Below the pieces are notes generated by a model. That model ran no database searches. It was not told where the DNA came from and saw only the letters and a program-made list of their open reading frames with translations. A program made the translations under genes and the position numbers. A stretch of DNA of 64,000 nt, from positions 42,974,490 through 43,038,489 of the forward strand of contig NC_090709.1 in the NCBI RefSeq assembly GCF_040954835.1. Reading direction: 5' to 3'. Numbering within the stretch: position 1 is the first letter of the stretch; each line of letters begins with the position of its first letter. Shown in pieces: positions 10,365 through 25,257 of the stretch. The DNA is from Lepisosteus oculatus. Its lineage: Eukaryota > Chordata > Actinopteri > Semionotiformes > Lepisosteidae.

Positions 10365-13300
10365 ACATTGGTGTCAGAAGCGGGCAGGATGGACAGACCA
10401 TGGCAGACATTCACTGATTTTGTCAAGCGCCGGCTAACCCTAAAAGAGACTGAACCCACCGGCAGCGCACATACAGAGCCTGAGCAACTCCTGGGTGCGA
10501 CAGGTGGCCACAGCCCTTACCAGGGCTACCCAGTAGTGGTCTCGCTGGTAGAATTGGGGCGACTGCCCACTACTCCTGCCCAGTGGATGCCCAAGAGAGA
10601 AGATGCCCTCCCTGCCGGAGTCGGCCAGCTATTCCCACACCCGCCAGCGCGGGTGCTACCCAGTCGCTACGACGGGGAAGCGCATGGGAAACCTACGAGG
10701 CGCAGTTCCAGCTCGCGGCCCGGACAAATGGCTGGAACCGGGCAGAGGTGGCCGGCCACCTGGCAGCGGCGCTGGAAGGAGTGGCCTGCCAGGTTCTCCT
10801 GGATGTCCCAGAGGAGGACTAAGGTGAATACGCGGCGCTGGCAGCAGCTCTCCGGCTGGGCCCGGTCGCCACTGATGTCATGTTCCTCGCCCGCTGAGGA
10901 TACCCGGTTTTTCCCCGGGAGGCGCAGCGGGAGATGGCTCTTCAGGCCTTTCTCAAGGCCCTCTTACCCGAGGAGCCGTGCCGAAACAGGGAAACAGGTG
11001 CTTGCCTTCCGTCTGGGTACAGCGACGGTGCGCCTGCTACCTTGCACCCATCCAGGAGGACTGCATCCTGGGGCTGGACCTGCTGCAGGGAGTGGGGACC
11101 GGTTTGGACTTGGGCCGGCAGGAGTTGGTGTGGCAGGGAGAGCGACTTCACCTGGTGGAGGGCAGGCCCGGCGAAGGCCGAGGGACGCGGGCTTGCCGGA
11201 GCCAGGGGAAAAAGAGGCAGTGGCGGTGGCAGTCGCCGGGGCGGACCGGGCCTGCGAGCCGGGGAGCGAGTGTGCCGGATCCTGCCCCTGAATCACCCGG
11301 GGGGTCTGACAAGGCGGCGGTGGCGGTGGCGGGGGCCGAGCATTGCGTGGAAGCGAGGCGCGCCATTGAGGACCTCTACCAGTGAAGCGACGAGGGCCTC
11401 GATTGGGACCAGCGGCAGCGGCTCCAGGAACTACTCGCCCAAAAAGAGGACCTCTTTGCGGCAAGGGATGAGGACTGCACCCGCGCCGCCCTGGTCCAAC
11501 ACGACATCAACACTGGCGACGCTAGGCCCATCTGCATCCCACCGGGACACATGGCTCATGCCAAGCATACTGCTCCGAAAAAAAGACGGCTCATGGAGGT
11601 TCTGCGTGAACTACCGCAAGCTGAATGAGGTCACCTGGAAAGATTCCTACCCCCTGCCGAGGATAGACGACGCCTTGGACTACATCACAGGGTCGACCTG
11701 CTTCAGCTCCTTTGACCTCCGCTCCAGGTACCGCTCGCTCCCGATGCTCAACCAAAGACGGCCTTTTCCATCGGCCAGGGCCTCTGGCAGTTTACTGTCA
11801 TGCCCTTTGGCCTGTGCAATGCCCTGGCGACTTTTGAGAGGCTGATGGAGAGGGTGCTGGCATTGGTCCCGCTGAACCAGTGTGTGCTGTATCTGGACGA
11901 CCTGCTGGTTCCAGGCCTTGACGAACCTCCAGGCGGTGCTGGCCTGCATCTGCTGTGCTGTCCTGAGGCTCAACGCCCACAAGTGAGAGCTCCTGCTGCG
12001 GGAGGGGACCTTCCTGGGACATGTTGTTGGACCGCGAGGGGTGGCTACAGACCCAGGTAAGGTTGCTGCAGTGAGGGGATGGCCGACTCCCCGCACCGTC
12101 GCAGAGCTGCATTCTGGGGTTGGCTTTGTATTATCGGAGGTTCGACCGGGACTTTGCCAGCATCTCTCCCCCGCTGCACTGCCTCACCGACAAGGGCCGC
12201 CGTTTCAAATTGGACTCGGGCTGCGAGACGGCTTTCGGTCGGTTACGTGAAGCTCTGGTGGGGGCCCCCGTGCTAGACTACCCCGATCAGTGGTTACAGT
12301 ATATCCTAGATACCGACGCGAGTGTCTCGGAGGTGGGCGCGGTGTTGGCGCAGGAGGGGCCAGATGGGGAGCGGGTAGTTGCCTACTACAGTCGGGCTTT
12401 GAATAAGGCTGAACGGAACTACTGCGTGACCCGTCGCGAGCTGCTGGCGGTGATGGTGGCGGTCCGCCACTTCAGGCCGTACCTGTTCAGGACCCGATTC
12501 CGGTTGACCGACCATGCGTCCCTCACCTGGCTGCTCCACTTTAAGGAGCCGGAGGGGCAGATGGTGTGATGGATAGAGATCCTGCAGGAATACGACTTCA
12601 CTGTCGTACACTGTGCGGGATCTCGCCATCTCAATGCTGACGCTCTCTCACGGCACCCCTGTGAGGCCGCAGACTGCTGCTACTGCGCCCAGCGGGAGCA
12701 GTGTGAGGGGGCCGTCCGCACCGTGGCGGAGTCGAGCGCCGTGGCCACGGCCCTGGAGGGGCCGCTGGGGGTGGGTCTGTCAGACGTGGTGCAGCGACAG
12801 GCAGCTGATCCGGATGTGGGGCCGGTGCTCCCCTGGAAGGCAGCAGGAGCGCGGCCTCTGCGAGAGGAGCTTGCCCCGCACCCAAAGTCCGTCAAGGCCC
12901 TCTGCGACCTGTGGGAGGCCTTGGAGGTAAAGGATGGGGTGCTGCGCCGGGGTTGGCGGGCACCCTTCAGTGGCGAGATATGGTGGCAGCTGGTGGTGCC
13001 ACAGTCGCTCCGCGGGGCTGTGCTCCGAGTGGTGCACGGCCATTCGGGCGTGGGGCATTTCGGCTGTAAAAAAAACTTCTTATTGGGGTCTTTGCCACCG
13101 GGACATGGAGCGGTATTGCCGAACGTGTGCGGTGCGCGTGGCCCAGAAGGAGCCCGCCTCCAACAACACCAGGTGGGGACTCCTGTGGAGCAGGTGGGGG
13201 TTGACGTTTTGGGCCAGTTTCCGCGCACTGAGGCCGGAAACTGCTATGTCCTGGTGGCGGTGGACTATTTTACAAAGTGGCCGGGGGCATATGCCCTCTC

Positions 13301-13541
13301 GGACCATAGTGCCTCCACCGTGGCCGATGCACTACTGGAGGGGATGTTTGCCAGGCTAGGGGTGCCGGAGTAGTTACACAGTGACCAGGGGCGTAACTTC
13401 GAATCCCAGGTCTTCGCCAGAGTGTGCCAGCGCCTGGGGATCTCTAAGACGCAGACAACCCCGCTGGATCCCCGGAATGACAGCTTGGTGGAGCGGTTCA
13501 ATCGGACTTCAATTGGTTTGAAGAATTCTGCTGTGTTTTTT
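10121..13541 (+). mobile_element. Second Ty3/Gypsy LTR retrotransposon fossil
   Basis: This is a different, more GC-rich Ty3/Gypsy lineage from the one at the left edge. A probable 5' LTR (10121-10364) is followed by a primer-binding-site-like sequence (TTGGTGTCAGAAGCGGG), a gag-like region (about 10390-10830), the end of a protease (about 10930-11110, with a GLDLL motif), reverse transcriptase (about 11500-12060, with a YLDD motif), RNase H (about 12200-12570), an integrase HHCC region (about 12980-13140) and an integrase core (about 13150-13510). It looks broken, with several disruptions, and appears older than the first fossil. No second LTR is recognised; sequence gives way to a tRNA-Ser remnant. 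Confidence 0.9.
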
Positions 13542-13608
13542 TGGTTAAGGCGATGGACTTGAAGTCCATCAAGGTCTCCCCGCGCAGGTTCAAGTCCTGC
13601 CGACTACG
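13542..13608 (+). pseudogene. 5'-truncated tRNA-Ser(TGA) remnant
   Basis: From TGGTTAAGGCGATGG onward the sequence follows vertebrate tRNA-Ser(TGA): anticodon loop CTTGAAG, long variable arm (GGTCTCCCCGC), T arm with GGTTCAAGTCC and acceptor end CGACTACG. The first 15 or so bases (acceptor and start of the D arm) are replaced by a T-run joined to the Gypsy fossil, so no acceptor stem can form and box A is damaged. Confidence 0.8.
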
Positions 13609-14008
13609 ACAATCTCCTTATGTCATCGTGTGCCTGCATAAAAATGGAAACGCACTGCTCTACTTTTAAAGTGCAAAATTGCTTGAAACCGCTGCCTTGG
13701 AAACAAATTCTTCAGCGTCCACAAATGACATTTCGCAGCTGAAAGCAGATAAGGATGCTTTTAGTGTTCGTGTTCGTCTTGTGCCCTACTTCTAGCCTTT
13801 GAAAACCTAATTAGTAAAGCTGAAAGAACCGACTTCATGGGTGTTGGTCGTGCACAAGGAGGAGCTGTGACAATAGTAGACCAGGAGTGAGGATGGGGCA
13901 GATGGAAACTCGTTTTCATGCGCTCCTCTGGAAGGAATGAAAATAAAAGTCGAAACCCAAAACAGTAGTAGCCATAAGAGTAAATGCCTCCTAACAGCTA
14001 GCAAGCGC
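13609..14008. other. Unannotated spacer
   Basis: A short AT/GC-mixed stretch between two tRNA remnants. I see no gene, repeat or clear signal in it. Confidence 0.3.
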
Positions 14009-14079
14009 TCCTAGTTAGTGTCATGGTGTGTATCCCTGCCTGTCATGCGGGAAACTGGGGTTTGATTACCGACGGGGAG
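14009..14079 (+). pseudogene. Decayed tRNA-Asp(GTC)
   Basis: The sequence TCCTAGTTAGTGTCATGGTG...CCTGTCATGCGGG...CGACGGGGAG aligns with tRNA-Asp, with anticodon GTC and the 3' acceptor end kept. The acceptor and T stems have several mismatches compared with the intact Asp genes at 37953 and 41338. A run of six T follows, so a terminator survives although the fold is probably poor. Confidence 0.7.
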
Positions 14080-14600
14080 ACAGGTAGCTTTTTTACAATC
14101 AGATTCCAATCTCTAATGCTGTGTGTGAGAGATTACATAACTTTCCTTTTCTCACATTTTCTGACGACTATTCCAAATGGGCGCCCTGTCAACTCCTAAT
14201 ACTTTTCAAAAACCTGCCTGCATGTTTGATTATTTTCATTTTTAAAAAGTTCAATATTGATCATAACTAAAGAAATTAATGATCACGAACAAAAAAAAGG
14301 GCTGAAGATGCGAGTCACTCTTGAATCAGAGCTGGGTGACACGGGCTTCTGTTCTGATATGGTTGTACGAGAAGCAAGAGGAATCTCTTCTCTCCTATGG
14401 AGCATGAGCTGAATCAGGAGTGAGACATTTCGCGTGTTCGTGCATATGTCAACGCATTAACCTACATCGTAAAACTAAAACTAAATTAAAAACTAACATT
14501 AAGTTATCAGAGACATTAAATTATATACAAACAAGAGACAGGCAAAGTAATAATTCTACAGTAAGTGTCCTAACTAATTGAAATGACCAAACTAATTGAA
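14074..14600 (+). repeat. Dispersed repeat, copy 1 (second copy at 30074)
   Basis: From GGGGAGACAGGTAG onward this block matches 30074-30590 closely, including AATCTCTAATGCTGTGTG, TTCAATATTGATCATAAC and TATGGAGCATGAGCTGAA. It begins at the acceptor end of the tRNA-Asp remnant, whereas the second copy keeps only the last few tRNA bases. It is noncoding; I do not recognise a known family. Confidence 0.8.
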
Positions 14601-14876
14601 ATGGTCTGATTCAGAGCCTGTGCAGTTTGTGCTAAGTAGAACGACACCAGTACTGAACCCTCAGCACCGCACTGAGCACAAGTTGAGCTGCTCTCCATCT
14701 TTGCTACCCACGGGATTTCATTCCAATGGAGCTCAGAGAAGGAGCTGATCTCCAGACAGTAGTGTTAAGTTGTCTGCAGCCTCATGCGAATTTCGACAAT
14801 TTACCCAAAGTGTTTTCTATAGCTTTAAGGTGCAGTTAATTTATATAAAGGAAGGTAAATCGTTTTAACGCAACAA

Positions 14877-14947
14877 AAGCCAGGCAGGAGTCAAACATAC
14901 AATTTCCTGATCTGAAGTCAGATGCGTTATCCATTATGCCATTGGTC
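14877..14947 (-). pseudogene. tRNA-Arg-like remnant with a TCA anticodon
   Basis: The minus strand reads GACCAATGGCATAATGGATA, then GCATCTGACTTCAGATCAG, the frame of tRNA-Arg(TCG), but the anticodon loop CTTCAGA gives TCA. The T arm keeps a B-box-like GTTTGACTCC, while the 3' acceptor half pairs badly with the 5' half. It is most likely a decayed gene, not a working opal suppressor. Confidence 0.6.
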
Positions 14948-15381
14948 TTACATCGCTCAATTGCACCATAGTGACCTCAGTGCCACTAATAGTAATACAT
15001 ACTATATTTCTGATTGAGCGCTGAGTGCAAAGGTTGAATAAGCTTTGCTCCTGCCATCGATTCGGCGTGAAAAAACACAGCATTAAAGTTTCACAGACAA
15101 ATGCAGCATGCCGACAAAACCAATTTTAAAAACAACTATGGCACACTACGATTCGCACTAACTCTGAAAAGTGATCACGGCAGATGTTGTTCCCTGCATA
15201 ACGCTGAAGGGACCAAAGAGCATTGCTGTTGGGAAGACAAAATGAGGCTTTTTTCTGCCTTGATGTTAAGCTAACAAAGACTATCTTGAAACACCTAATT
15301 CAGTCTCTCAACAGACTGTCAAGCAAAGTTTTTACCCATTGAACTCGCAATAGAAGGATGGTCTTAACCCACAAACACTTA
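14948..15381. other. Unannotated spacer
   Basis: I see no gene or repeat here that I can name. It sits between two tRNA remnants and has the same mixed composition as the spacers at 13.6 and 28.5 kb. Confidence 0.3.
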
Positions 15382-15457
15382 GCAGCAGCGAAATTCAAAC
15401 CTACCCCTGCGAAGAAATTGGAGCACAAACCCAGCACCTTAGACCACCCAGCCACAC
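15382..15457 (-). pseudogene. tRNA-Leu-like remnant
   Basis: On the minus strand GTGTGGCTGGGTGGTCTAAG matches the D-arm pattern of tRNA-Leu, followed by an anticodon arm, a longish variable arm (TTTCTTCGCAGG) and a B-box-like GGTTTGAATTTC. The acceptor halves (GTGTGGC and TTTCGCTG) no longer pair and the anticodon stem is damaged. Confidence 0.5.
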
Positions 15458-15843
15458 TCCCAACACCTTACTTTTTTCAGAGGACGCCGGGTTCAGCTCT
15501 TGGTGTCCGACGCTTGAAAACGACAGCACCTTCGTTTTCCGAGATGTTTCCTATCACTTCTTTGTCAGCTCTGAATATAGTTCTTCTTTGGAGCAGGCTT
15601 CAGACCTTATATTTAATGTATAAAGGAGGGCGCATTCCTAAACGTGTAATTCCTGTTTTAGAAATGTTTTGGGCGGTGTGTTTTATATAGTATTCTGATT
15701 GTATTCAAAATAACAGTATTCTGATTGTATTCTGTAGACCTGTGTAGCAATCGTACTGGATGTGACATGGATTCTGAAATGTTTCTTGAAAAGGTATTTA
15801 GGGTTGCTTGAATCTATAACAAAAAAAGTGACCCGAAACTTCC

Positions 15844-18800
15844 TACAGATGCAGCCATTCAAAATGGGTGGGGTATTTCGCGGTATAAATTTTGAGCTTT
15901 TAAATTTAAACTGTGTATTACAGCATGTTAATCATCAGTCATTAAAAATTTGGTATATTTTATGAAAGCAAGATTGCTCAGTTGGACAAAAGTACACAAC
16001 CTACCTTTATCAGAAATATTTATACATCAAAGCCTTTACCGAAGATATTACTAATAGTATTAATAATGAATGACTTTGGACAAGCTGTAAACTCAAAGTA
16101 TAATTTCTTTAGCACATTTGTACAAGCACTTGGAATCTGTCCAAGCCCTACTTTGTCAGGCATTCTCTTTTACTGCAACGGACATAAAAACTCCCTTGCT
16201 TTTAACAGGGCGTTTCATAATTTCTAACTACGAAAATTATTTAAACTGCGACACTTATCATTCAACCAGAGCTCAAAATATCACAAGGATCCTCAAGAGC
16301 ACAGCAAAGACTGTATTAAAAGATACTTGTATCAGATACATGATAATCCAGGCTTTTTTATCAACGCTTTCTTTTCCGTATACCAGATATTATGGAACCA
16401 CTTCAGAAGGATGTCAGCCAGCCAGATTCCAGGAATCGGTACTTTAAAGAAAAAATACACACCGGTATTCCATTTCTCCCTTAACATTTTAAGCATCGAA
16501 GTCTTTAACTAACATGTGAAATAGCATGTTAAAAAGTGGTAGTTTTAAGCTTTTCTGCTAATATAATATGGAATCGCGTATCTAAAGAAATTAATAACCA
16601 TATGATTATATTCGTGTACTGCGACATTTCTTTGAAAAAATAGAATAGCAATATTATGGACAATTAATTGACTTTTATATTTCTAAATATCACAACATGA
16701 TCGAATTTAAGTCATTTTAATAACAATGAACAGTCACCTATGCGTTACAATATAAACATTTATATTGATTTAAATCGCGTTTTGATTTAAATCGCAAACG
16801 CGGGTTTAAATATATGTGTTTTTTGATTCACAATCAGACAAATGCAACATAAATTGATATATTTATCTTCTAAGTATCTTAATAAACTTTCAGCATAGCT
16901 TTCTCCCCGTTTAGATTTATTTTTCTTGGGATCTTGGGATCAAACGTGGAAAGATTAGATTGTAATCGTTTTTATTTTTTAAATACATTTTAGAAAAGTG
17001 TAATCTATACTAAAAAGCTGTACACCACCTGCTATAAAGATACATATTGTAATACTTTTGGGCTCAGATAGGACGGACACAAGAACTCAGACTTGCGGAG
17101 TTAAATCTCAACAAAACCACAACAAATCTCAATATCTAGTATGAATTATTTGTAATACAAACCAAAAATAGCCCGCAAACTCACTCAAATTCCTCCAATT
17201 ATCATAATCCTTATGCAAAACCAAACCCTCCTCCCATCCCAGTTTATCCTCTTTATCATAAACTAAATCCAGCTCAATTTTCAACATAAAGCATTACACA
17301 AAATCAATACCTCAACACTCTATACTCAACAACTATAATTCACAAACAACCAGAACATGTAACTCCACATTCCCAAATAGACCTCATTTCCATAGCCCCA
17401 TCCCCTAATGCAAAACCAACATCCCTCCCCTGTTCTCTCTCCGCTGGCGTTTGTAATCGTTTTTATTTTTAAATAAATTTTAGCAAAGTCATGTATTTTT
17501 AAAATCTTAAGATTTCTATATTTATGTCTTTATTTAGTGGTTTCATTAGTGACAAAGGCTAAACTTTCTTGGAAAAATGTCTTTTATGTAAACCATGTTT
17601 GCTATTAATTCATTTAGGGCTAGAATATGTTCATTGTCTTCCACTGAAAGAAGGGTTCCTTTTGTCGTAGTCGGGTTGACATTAGAAGCTTGCCACACCC
17701 GGACTGTTACACCAACGCATTAGCATGTTAAAGCGATTTCATTGAGGAGCCTAGCTTTCTTAACTAGTAAGTAATGTACTTTTGGAGGGGGGAGGTGTCT
17801 TTTGCTGGAAATCTTGCCCCCTTCTACTTTGAAAATACCCGTGAAACCGGTTTAATTCGTCACAGCCAGCACTCTCTCAGAAAGGGGGGTTGTACTTGTT
17901 AATGTCTTAGCCGGAACACATCATTATATCTCATTTTGTATTTCTATAAAAAAATCGTTTGCCCAGCCTAACACTATTGTTGTTATTGTTTTTATCCTGT
18001 AAAGCGCTTTGAGCAGCACAGCTTTCTCACCAGTTAGATTACTTTTTGATACCATCCTTACACAAAGCAGAAACTTCTTGTATTTTCCGATGACATACAA
18101 GTGGAAAGATTACAGATTTTAATCGTCTTTTTTCTGAACCAGGGAAAATCTGATCATGTTTCTCTATAACAATAATAAAAAACTTTATTTTACATATCAC
18201 CTTTAAAAGTGGCATCTCAAAGCAATACAGTAGATGGAAACCACAGATTACAAAGTAAATACCCAGACAAACGCAAACGCGTTTTTAATAAAATGCTTTT
18301 ATTCATTCAGCAGAGAGAGCGTAAAACCTGGGCATAACAGCTGTTCCTTTTTCTGATCACCCGCTCTCTGGATACACGTCTCACCTGTCCTGTTCTTTGT
18401 TTTCCTAATTTGCTGATTATGCCTTCTGCGATCCACTCCTGCCCTCACACCCAAAGAAGACTATTTTAAATTGATTTGCGCGGTCCATTGTGCAATTAAC
18501 ACTTGTATGTGCTGTCCTTAAGGTGATATCACATAAAGGTGATATGTAAAATAATGTTTTTTTATTGTTATAGAGAAACATGATCAGATTTTCCCCGTAT
18601 CAGAAAAAAAGATCTAAAGTATACTAATTTGTCACTAGTATACTTTTAATACAGTCTTTGCTGTGCTCTTGAGGATCCTTGTAATATTTCGAGCTCTGGT
18701 TGAATGATAAGTGTAGCAGTTTAAATAATTTTCGTAGTTAGATATTATGAAACGCTCTGTTAAAAGCAAGGGAGTTTTTATGTCCATTACAGTAAAAGAA

Positions 18801-20836
18801 AATGCCTGACAAAGCAGGGCTTGGACAGATTCCAAGTGCATTTTTGCAATTTACGTTGCATTGTGCTGCTGTAATACAGTTTAAAATAATTAAAAGTCTA
18901 AACAGTATCAGCTTTATTTATGGGTTGCAATTTAAAAAAAGTCAAAAACCGCACTCAAAATGCAATTTAGAGCTTTCTGGCAAGAGGAGACACCCAAATT
19001 AATAATGTAACATGCCACTGCATGAACAAGGTTATACTGCTATTTCCTTAGATACGCGATTAAAAAATAATTTTTATTAAATTTTTAATAAAATGTTTTT
19101 GTTCACTCATAATCTGACAATTTCAGGAAGACTAAGGAAGGACTAAGGGAATTGTCATCTGTTGTGAAAGGTCTGTGAGCTCTGTGACTTTGAGACCACT
19201 TGTTATCCCAGGTTGTTTGAATTGCCACAATTCAAATAGAGAAAAAAGAGCTGACTGACAAGATTTAAGATGTGGCTGTCAATGTTGGATTAAAAAAAAC
19301 ACATTGCCCGACGTTAGTTGCATTGCTTGAAAAATAATTTTATTTCGAGAGACTGGATGAGTAATTCAAGTGTTTTTTTTTAACTTCCTGAAAAACAAAT
19401 AATAATTTAACTATATGTGCAAATGTTTTATGATATGTCACTGTTGTGAATGTCTGTGGAGTGTATCTTATTTGCCTGTCTGTCCTGGCTGTGCTCTCTC
19501 GCTTGCTCGCCCTCCCCTTCTCTCTCTCTCTCAATTCAAGGTGCTTTATTAGCATGACAGATTGGTACAATCAGTGTTGGGTATTTACTTTGCTTTGAGA
19601 TGCCACTTTTAAAGGTGATATATAAAATCAAGGCTTTAACTTGCTTTAACTCCGCAAGTCTGAGTTCTCGTGTCTGTCCTATCCGAACCCGAAAGTATTA
19701 CAATATGTATCTTTATAGCAGGTGGTGTACAACTTTTTAGTATAGATTACACTTTTCTAAAATGTATTTAAAAAAAAAAACGATTACAATCTAATCTTTC
19801 CATGTTTGATCCCAGGATCCCAAGAAAAATACATCTAAACGGGGAGAAAGCTATGCTGAAAGTTTATTAAGATACTTAGAAGACAAAGATATCAATTTAT
19901 GTTGCATTTGTCTGATTGTGAATCAAAAAACACATATATTTAAACCTGCGTTTGCGATTTAAATCAAAACGCGATTTAAATCAATATAAATGTTTATATT
20001 GTAACACATAGGTGACTATTCATTGTTATTAAAATGACTTAAATTCGATCATGTTGTGATATTTAGAAATATAAATTTGTTTGGTGCGAGTGAGGTTTTA
20101 TTTAATCTCTGACCCAGGGAAATGTTTTATTTTTTCAAAGAAATGTTTGTTGAAAAAAAAGTCATGACTCCAGCAGGATTCAAACACACAGCATGTGAGG
20201 TAGGAGTCAGGAGCCTAACCCACAGTGCCACCAGCAAGGTCACATACAGAGTGCTGAAAAAGCACTACAGAAACATTATCAACAGACAATGTACAGCATG
20301 TACTATTCTTGTGTTGCGGTACATGAATATAATTATATCGTTATTAATTTCTTTAGATACGCAATTCCATATTATATTCCCTTTTAATCAAATTCTAAAA
20401 GTATGCTTGTTGACTCCAGTATCACATTAGTTAAAGACTTCGAAGCTTAAAATGTTAAGGGAGAAATGGAATACTGGTGTGTATTTTTTATTTAAAGTAC
20501 AGAGACCAGCCATATACTGTATGTTTATGTTCCTAAATTAATATCGTTTATGGCCTTCACACGCGTTACAGTATGCTCCTATTCTTTTTATGCTCAGGTA
20601 CTAAGATTTCCCTTCAGTGGTAAAATTCCATATGAATATTCAATGCTAGAATGGGCACAGTAAAGACATTTACTGTAAATCTTTCTACGACCGACCAACG
20701 GACTACGAGTGCCCCTGTCGGTCAACCAATCACGTACCGCGGTATTTTGCGTCATCGCGCGTCACAATGCGCGACGCCGTAGCCAATTACCTCCGGTATG
20801 TGTCTGTACTGCGCACTTTGAATGGCTGCATCTGTA
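15844..20836. mobile_element. Inverted-repeat unit A, about 5 kb, foldback-like
   Basis: Both ends carry the same inverted terminal words: TACAGATGCAGCCATTCAAA at 15844 and its reverse complement ending at 20836. Long internal stretches are also inverted: 16620-17103 matches the reverse complement of about 19640-20140, 16440-16610 matches that of about 20310-20500, and 16115-16330 matches that of 18640-18850, so the left arm is rearranged relative to the right. A smaller inverted pair lies at about 18125-18205 and 18537-18612. No ORF with a recognisable protein is present, and the arm contains a tRNA-like segment. It could be a foldback-type DNA transposon or an inverted duplication; the shared right flank of units A and B shows that at least one copy arose by segmental duplication. 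Confidence 0.55.
20166..20235 (-). repeat. tRNA-like segment in the arm of unit A
   Basis: The minus strand reads GCTGGTGGCACTGTGGGTTA ... TGTGTTTGAATCCTGCTGG, with a box A-like D arm, a good B box and acceptor ends that partly pair (GCTGG with CTGCTGG). The anticodon arm is not convincing. An equivalent segment sits in unit B at 49753-49822, and a related one in the left arm of unit B at 46012. Confidence 0.45.
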
Positions 20837-21502
20837 CCTTCCAATCACTGATGTCGCTCTCCCTAAACCTTAACGTGATGTTTTGCAGATGTGCAGTGTG
20901 CCTTTACTCATGTATTAAAAACGACCTCTGTTGTCGGGCGGAGTTGAAGGAGAACTAACTGCACAGAAAAAGTATGTAACGATAAAATGTTTCTACACTT
21001 CAGAATGTCCCTTTAAATCCCTGCTCACACACGTCGGTGTGGGGAGCGGGCAGGTAGAGAGCTTTTCCAGAAACTCATGATGTTTCTCATGGGGTGTTAC
21101 CTGCAGTAGTATCTCTCTCCACGCCTTTGGAAAGAAAAGAGTGGCTCCAGTGCAGGGTAAGGTCAGAACAGCTGGTCTGATTGTCTTAGAAAACAAGAAA
21201 TTAAAATCAACAGGGAAATTGAACAATACAGAAATCAGAGCAGTATACAATAGGAAGCAAGCAAACAAAATGCTCAGCAAAATCGTAGTTGAGTAAATTG
21301 GTGTAAAAAAAATATTTGTAAGCAAAGGAGAGCCCGTGCTGCGTGTGAAACACATCAATAGTTCAGCATTTCTGAAACGTTTAATTGAATTGACAAAGAA
21401 ATCCTCTCCTTAAACTTCAAAAAAGGATTATCTGTGGAGCCAGCAGGCGTAACACTGCAGTTGCCCGTTTCTCACAGGTGTTTGAAGTTGTGGATAACAT
21501 TT

Positions 21503-24330
<2,828 letters not shown>

Positions 24331-24333
24331 GCT

Positions 24334-24426
24334 GTCTCTGTGGTGCAATGGAGAGCGCGTTGGACTTCTAGGCCTTGATAGAATGAAGTCATTCAAAGGT
24401 TGTGGGTTCGAGTCCTACCAGAGTCA
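24334..24426 (+). tRNA. tRNA-Arg(TCT) with intron, copy A
   Basis: The sequence follows vertebrate tRNA-Arg(TCT): GTGGTGCAATGGAGAGCG D arm, GGACTTCTAG with anticodon TCT, an intron of about 20 bases, then ATTCAAAGG and a T arm with GGGTTCGAGTCC. The second acceptor pair is mismatched (T opposite T) where copy B has a G-T pair. A T-run follows at about 24433. It starts within a few bases of the Tc1 end. Confidence 0.85.
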
Positions 24427-24539
24427 TATATCATTTTTATTGAACCTTTCTAAATCCTCTAGGGATTGGTGTTGATCAAGTCAAATACAGGACTTCTTAA
24501 GAGTCCACAGTTGAAAATGAACCAGCAGCCACAAGAAAG

Positions 24540-25072
24540 AAATTAGCACTGGACTGTGATCACATCACTCCTGCCCTGGAGTCCTTGCACTGGCTTCCTG
24601 TCAACTTCAAAATCCTCAAGCTCAGCTATAAGGCTCTCCATGGCTTGGCATCTCAGTACCTGTCTGGGTTATCACCCTACTCCCCACCTCACAACCTTCG
24701 CTCTTCTAATTGTGTTTTCCTATCTGTCCCCCAGTCCATCTGGACTACACTCTATGGGTGACAGGGCCTTCTCCTGTTTTGCCCCAAAGCTCTGGATCTT
24801 TATCCCCAAGGATATCAGTCACCTTCTCTAAACTCCTTCAAATCCAGACTCAAAACCCTCTTCTTTAGAAGAGCTTTTAATGCACTATTCTTTACCCCTC
24901 TGTTCCTACTGTATTTAATACCACCATCTATTGTCTCCTCTAACTGTGTATTCTCATCCTGCTTATCTTGTGTATTTTTTTAACTTTATTGTTGTCATTC
25001 TGTAAAGTGCTTTGAAAAGCCACCTTTAAAAGCGCTATATAATGTCAAGATTATTATTATTATTAATAATGA
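24540..25072 (+). mobile_element. L2 LINE 3' fragment, copy A
   Basis: The plus strand encodes the C-terminal part of an L2 ORF2: HWLPVNFKIL-like words, YKALHGLA, SGYHPTPHLTTFALL-like shifted pieces, GDRAFSCFAPKLW and SFKSRLKTLFFRRAF. It ends with a 3' UTR (TGTAAAGTGCTTTGAAAAGC) and an ATT microsatellite at about 25050-25070, the usual L2 tail. It is frame-shifted and 5'-truncated. Confidence 0.85.
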
Positions 25073-25257
25073 ACAGTGCATTTAACACTGAGCACATGTG
25101 GTCCTTCTTTGCAAAGGATTGCAAAGGTTGGGAATTAGCTTTTCACTCGTGTTGTTGAAGACCGTATCCTGGCTGTGTTGCAGAAAATGTCTGGATGCCA
25201 TCACCGGATCAAGGAGAGAATCAGGGTTTTGGGAAGTCTTTTTGATGCCTGACACTG

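Noticed and set aside
15358-16447. Plus-strand frames of 110 and 109 residues.
   Set aside because: The first overlaps a tRNA-Leu remnant; the second lies in an inverted-repeat arm and recurs as its reverse complement, without any protein motif.
20993-21358. A 121-residue minus-strand frame, also seen at 50580-50942.
   Set aside because: It is shared only because of the segmental duplication, the frame is altered between copies, and no family is recognised.
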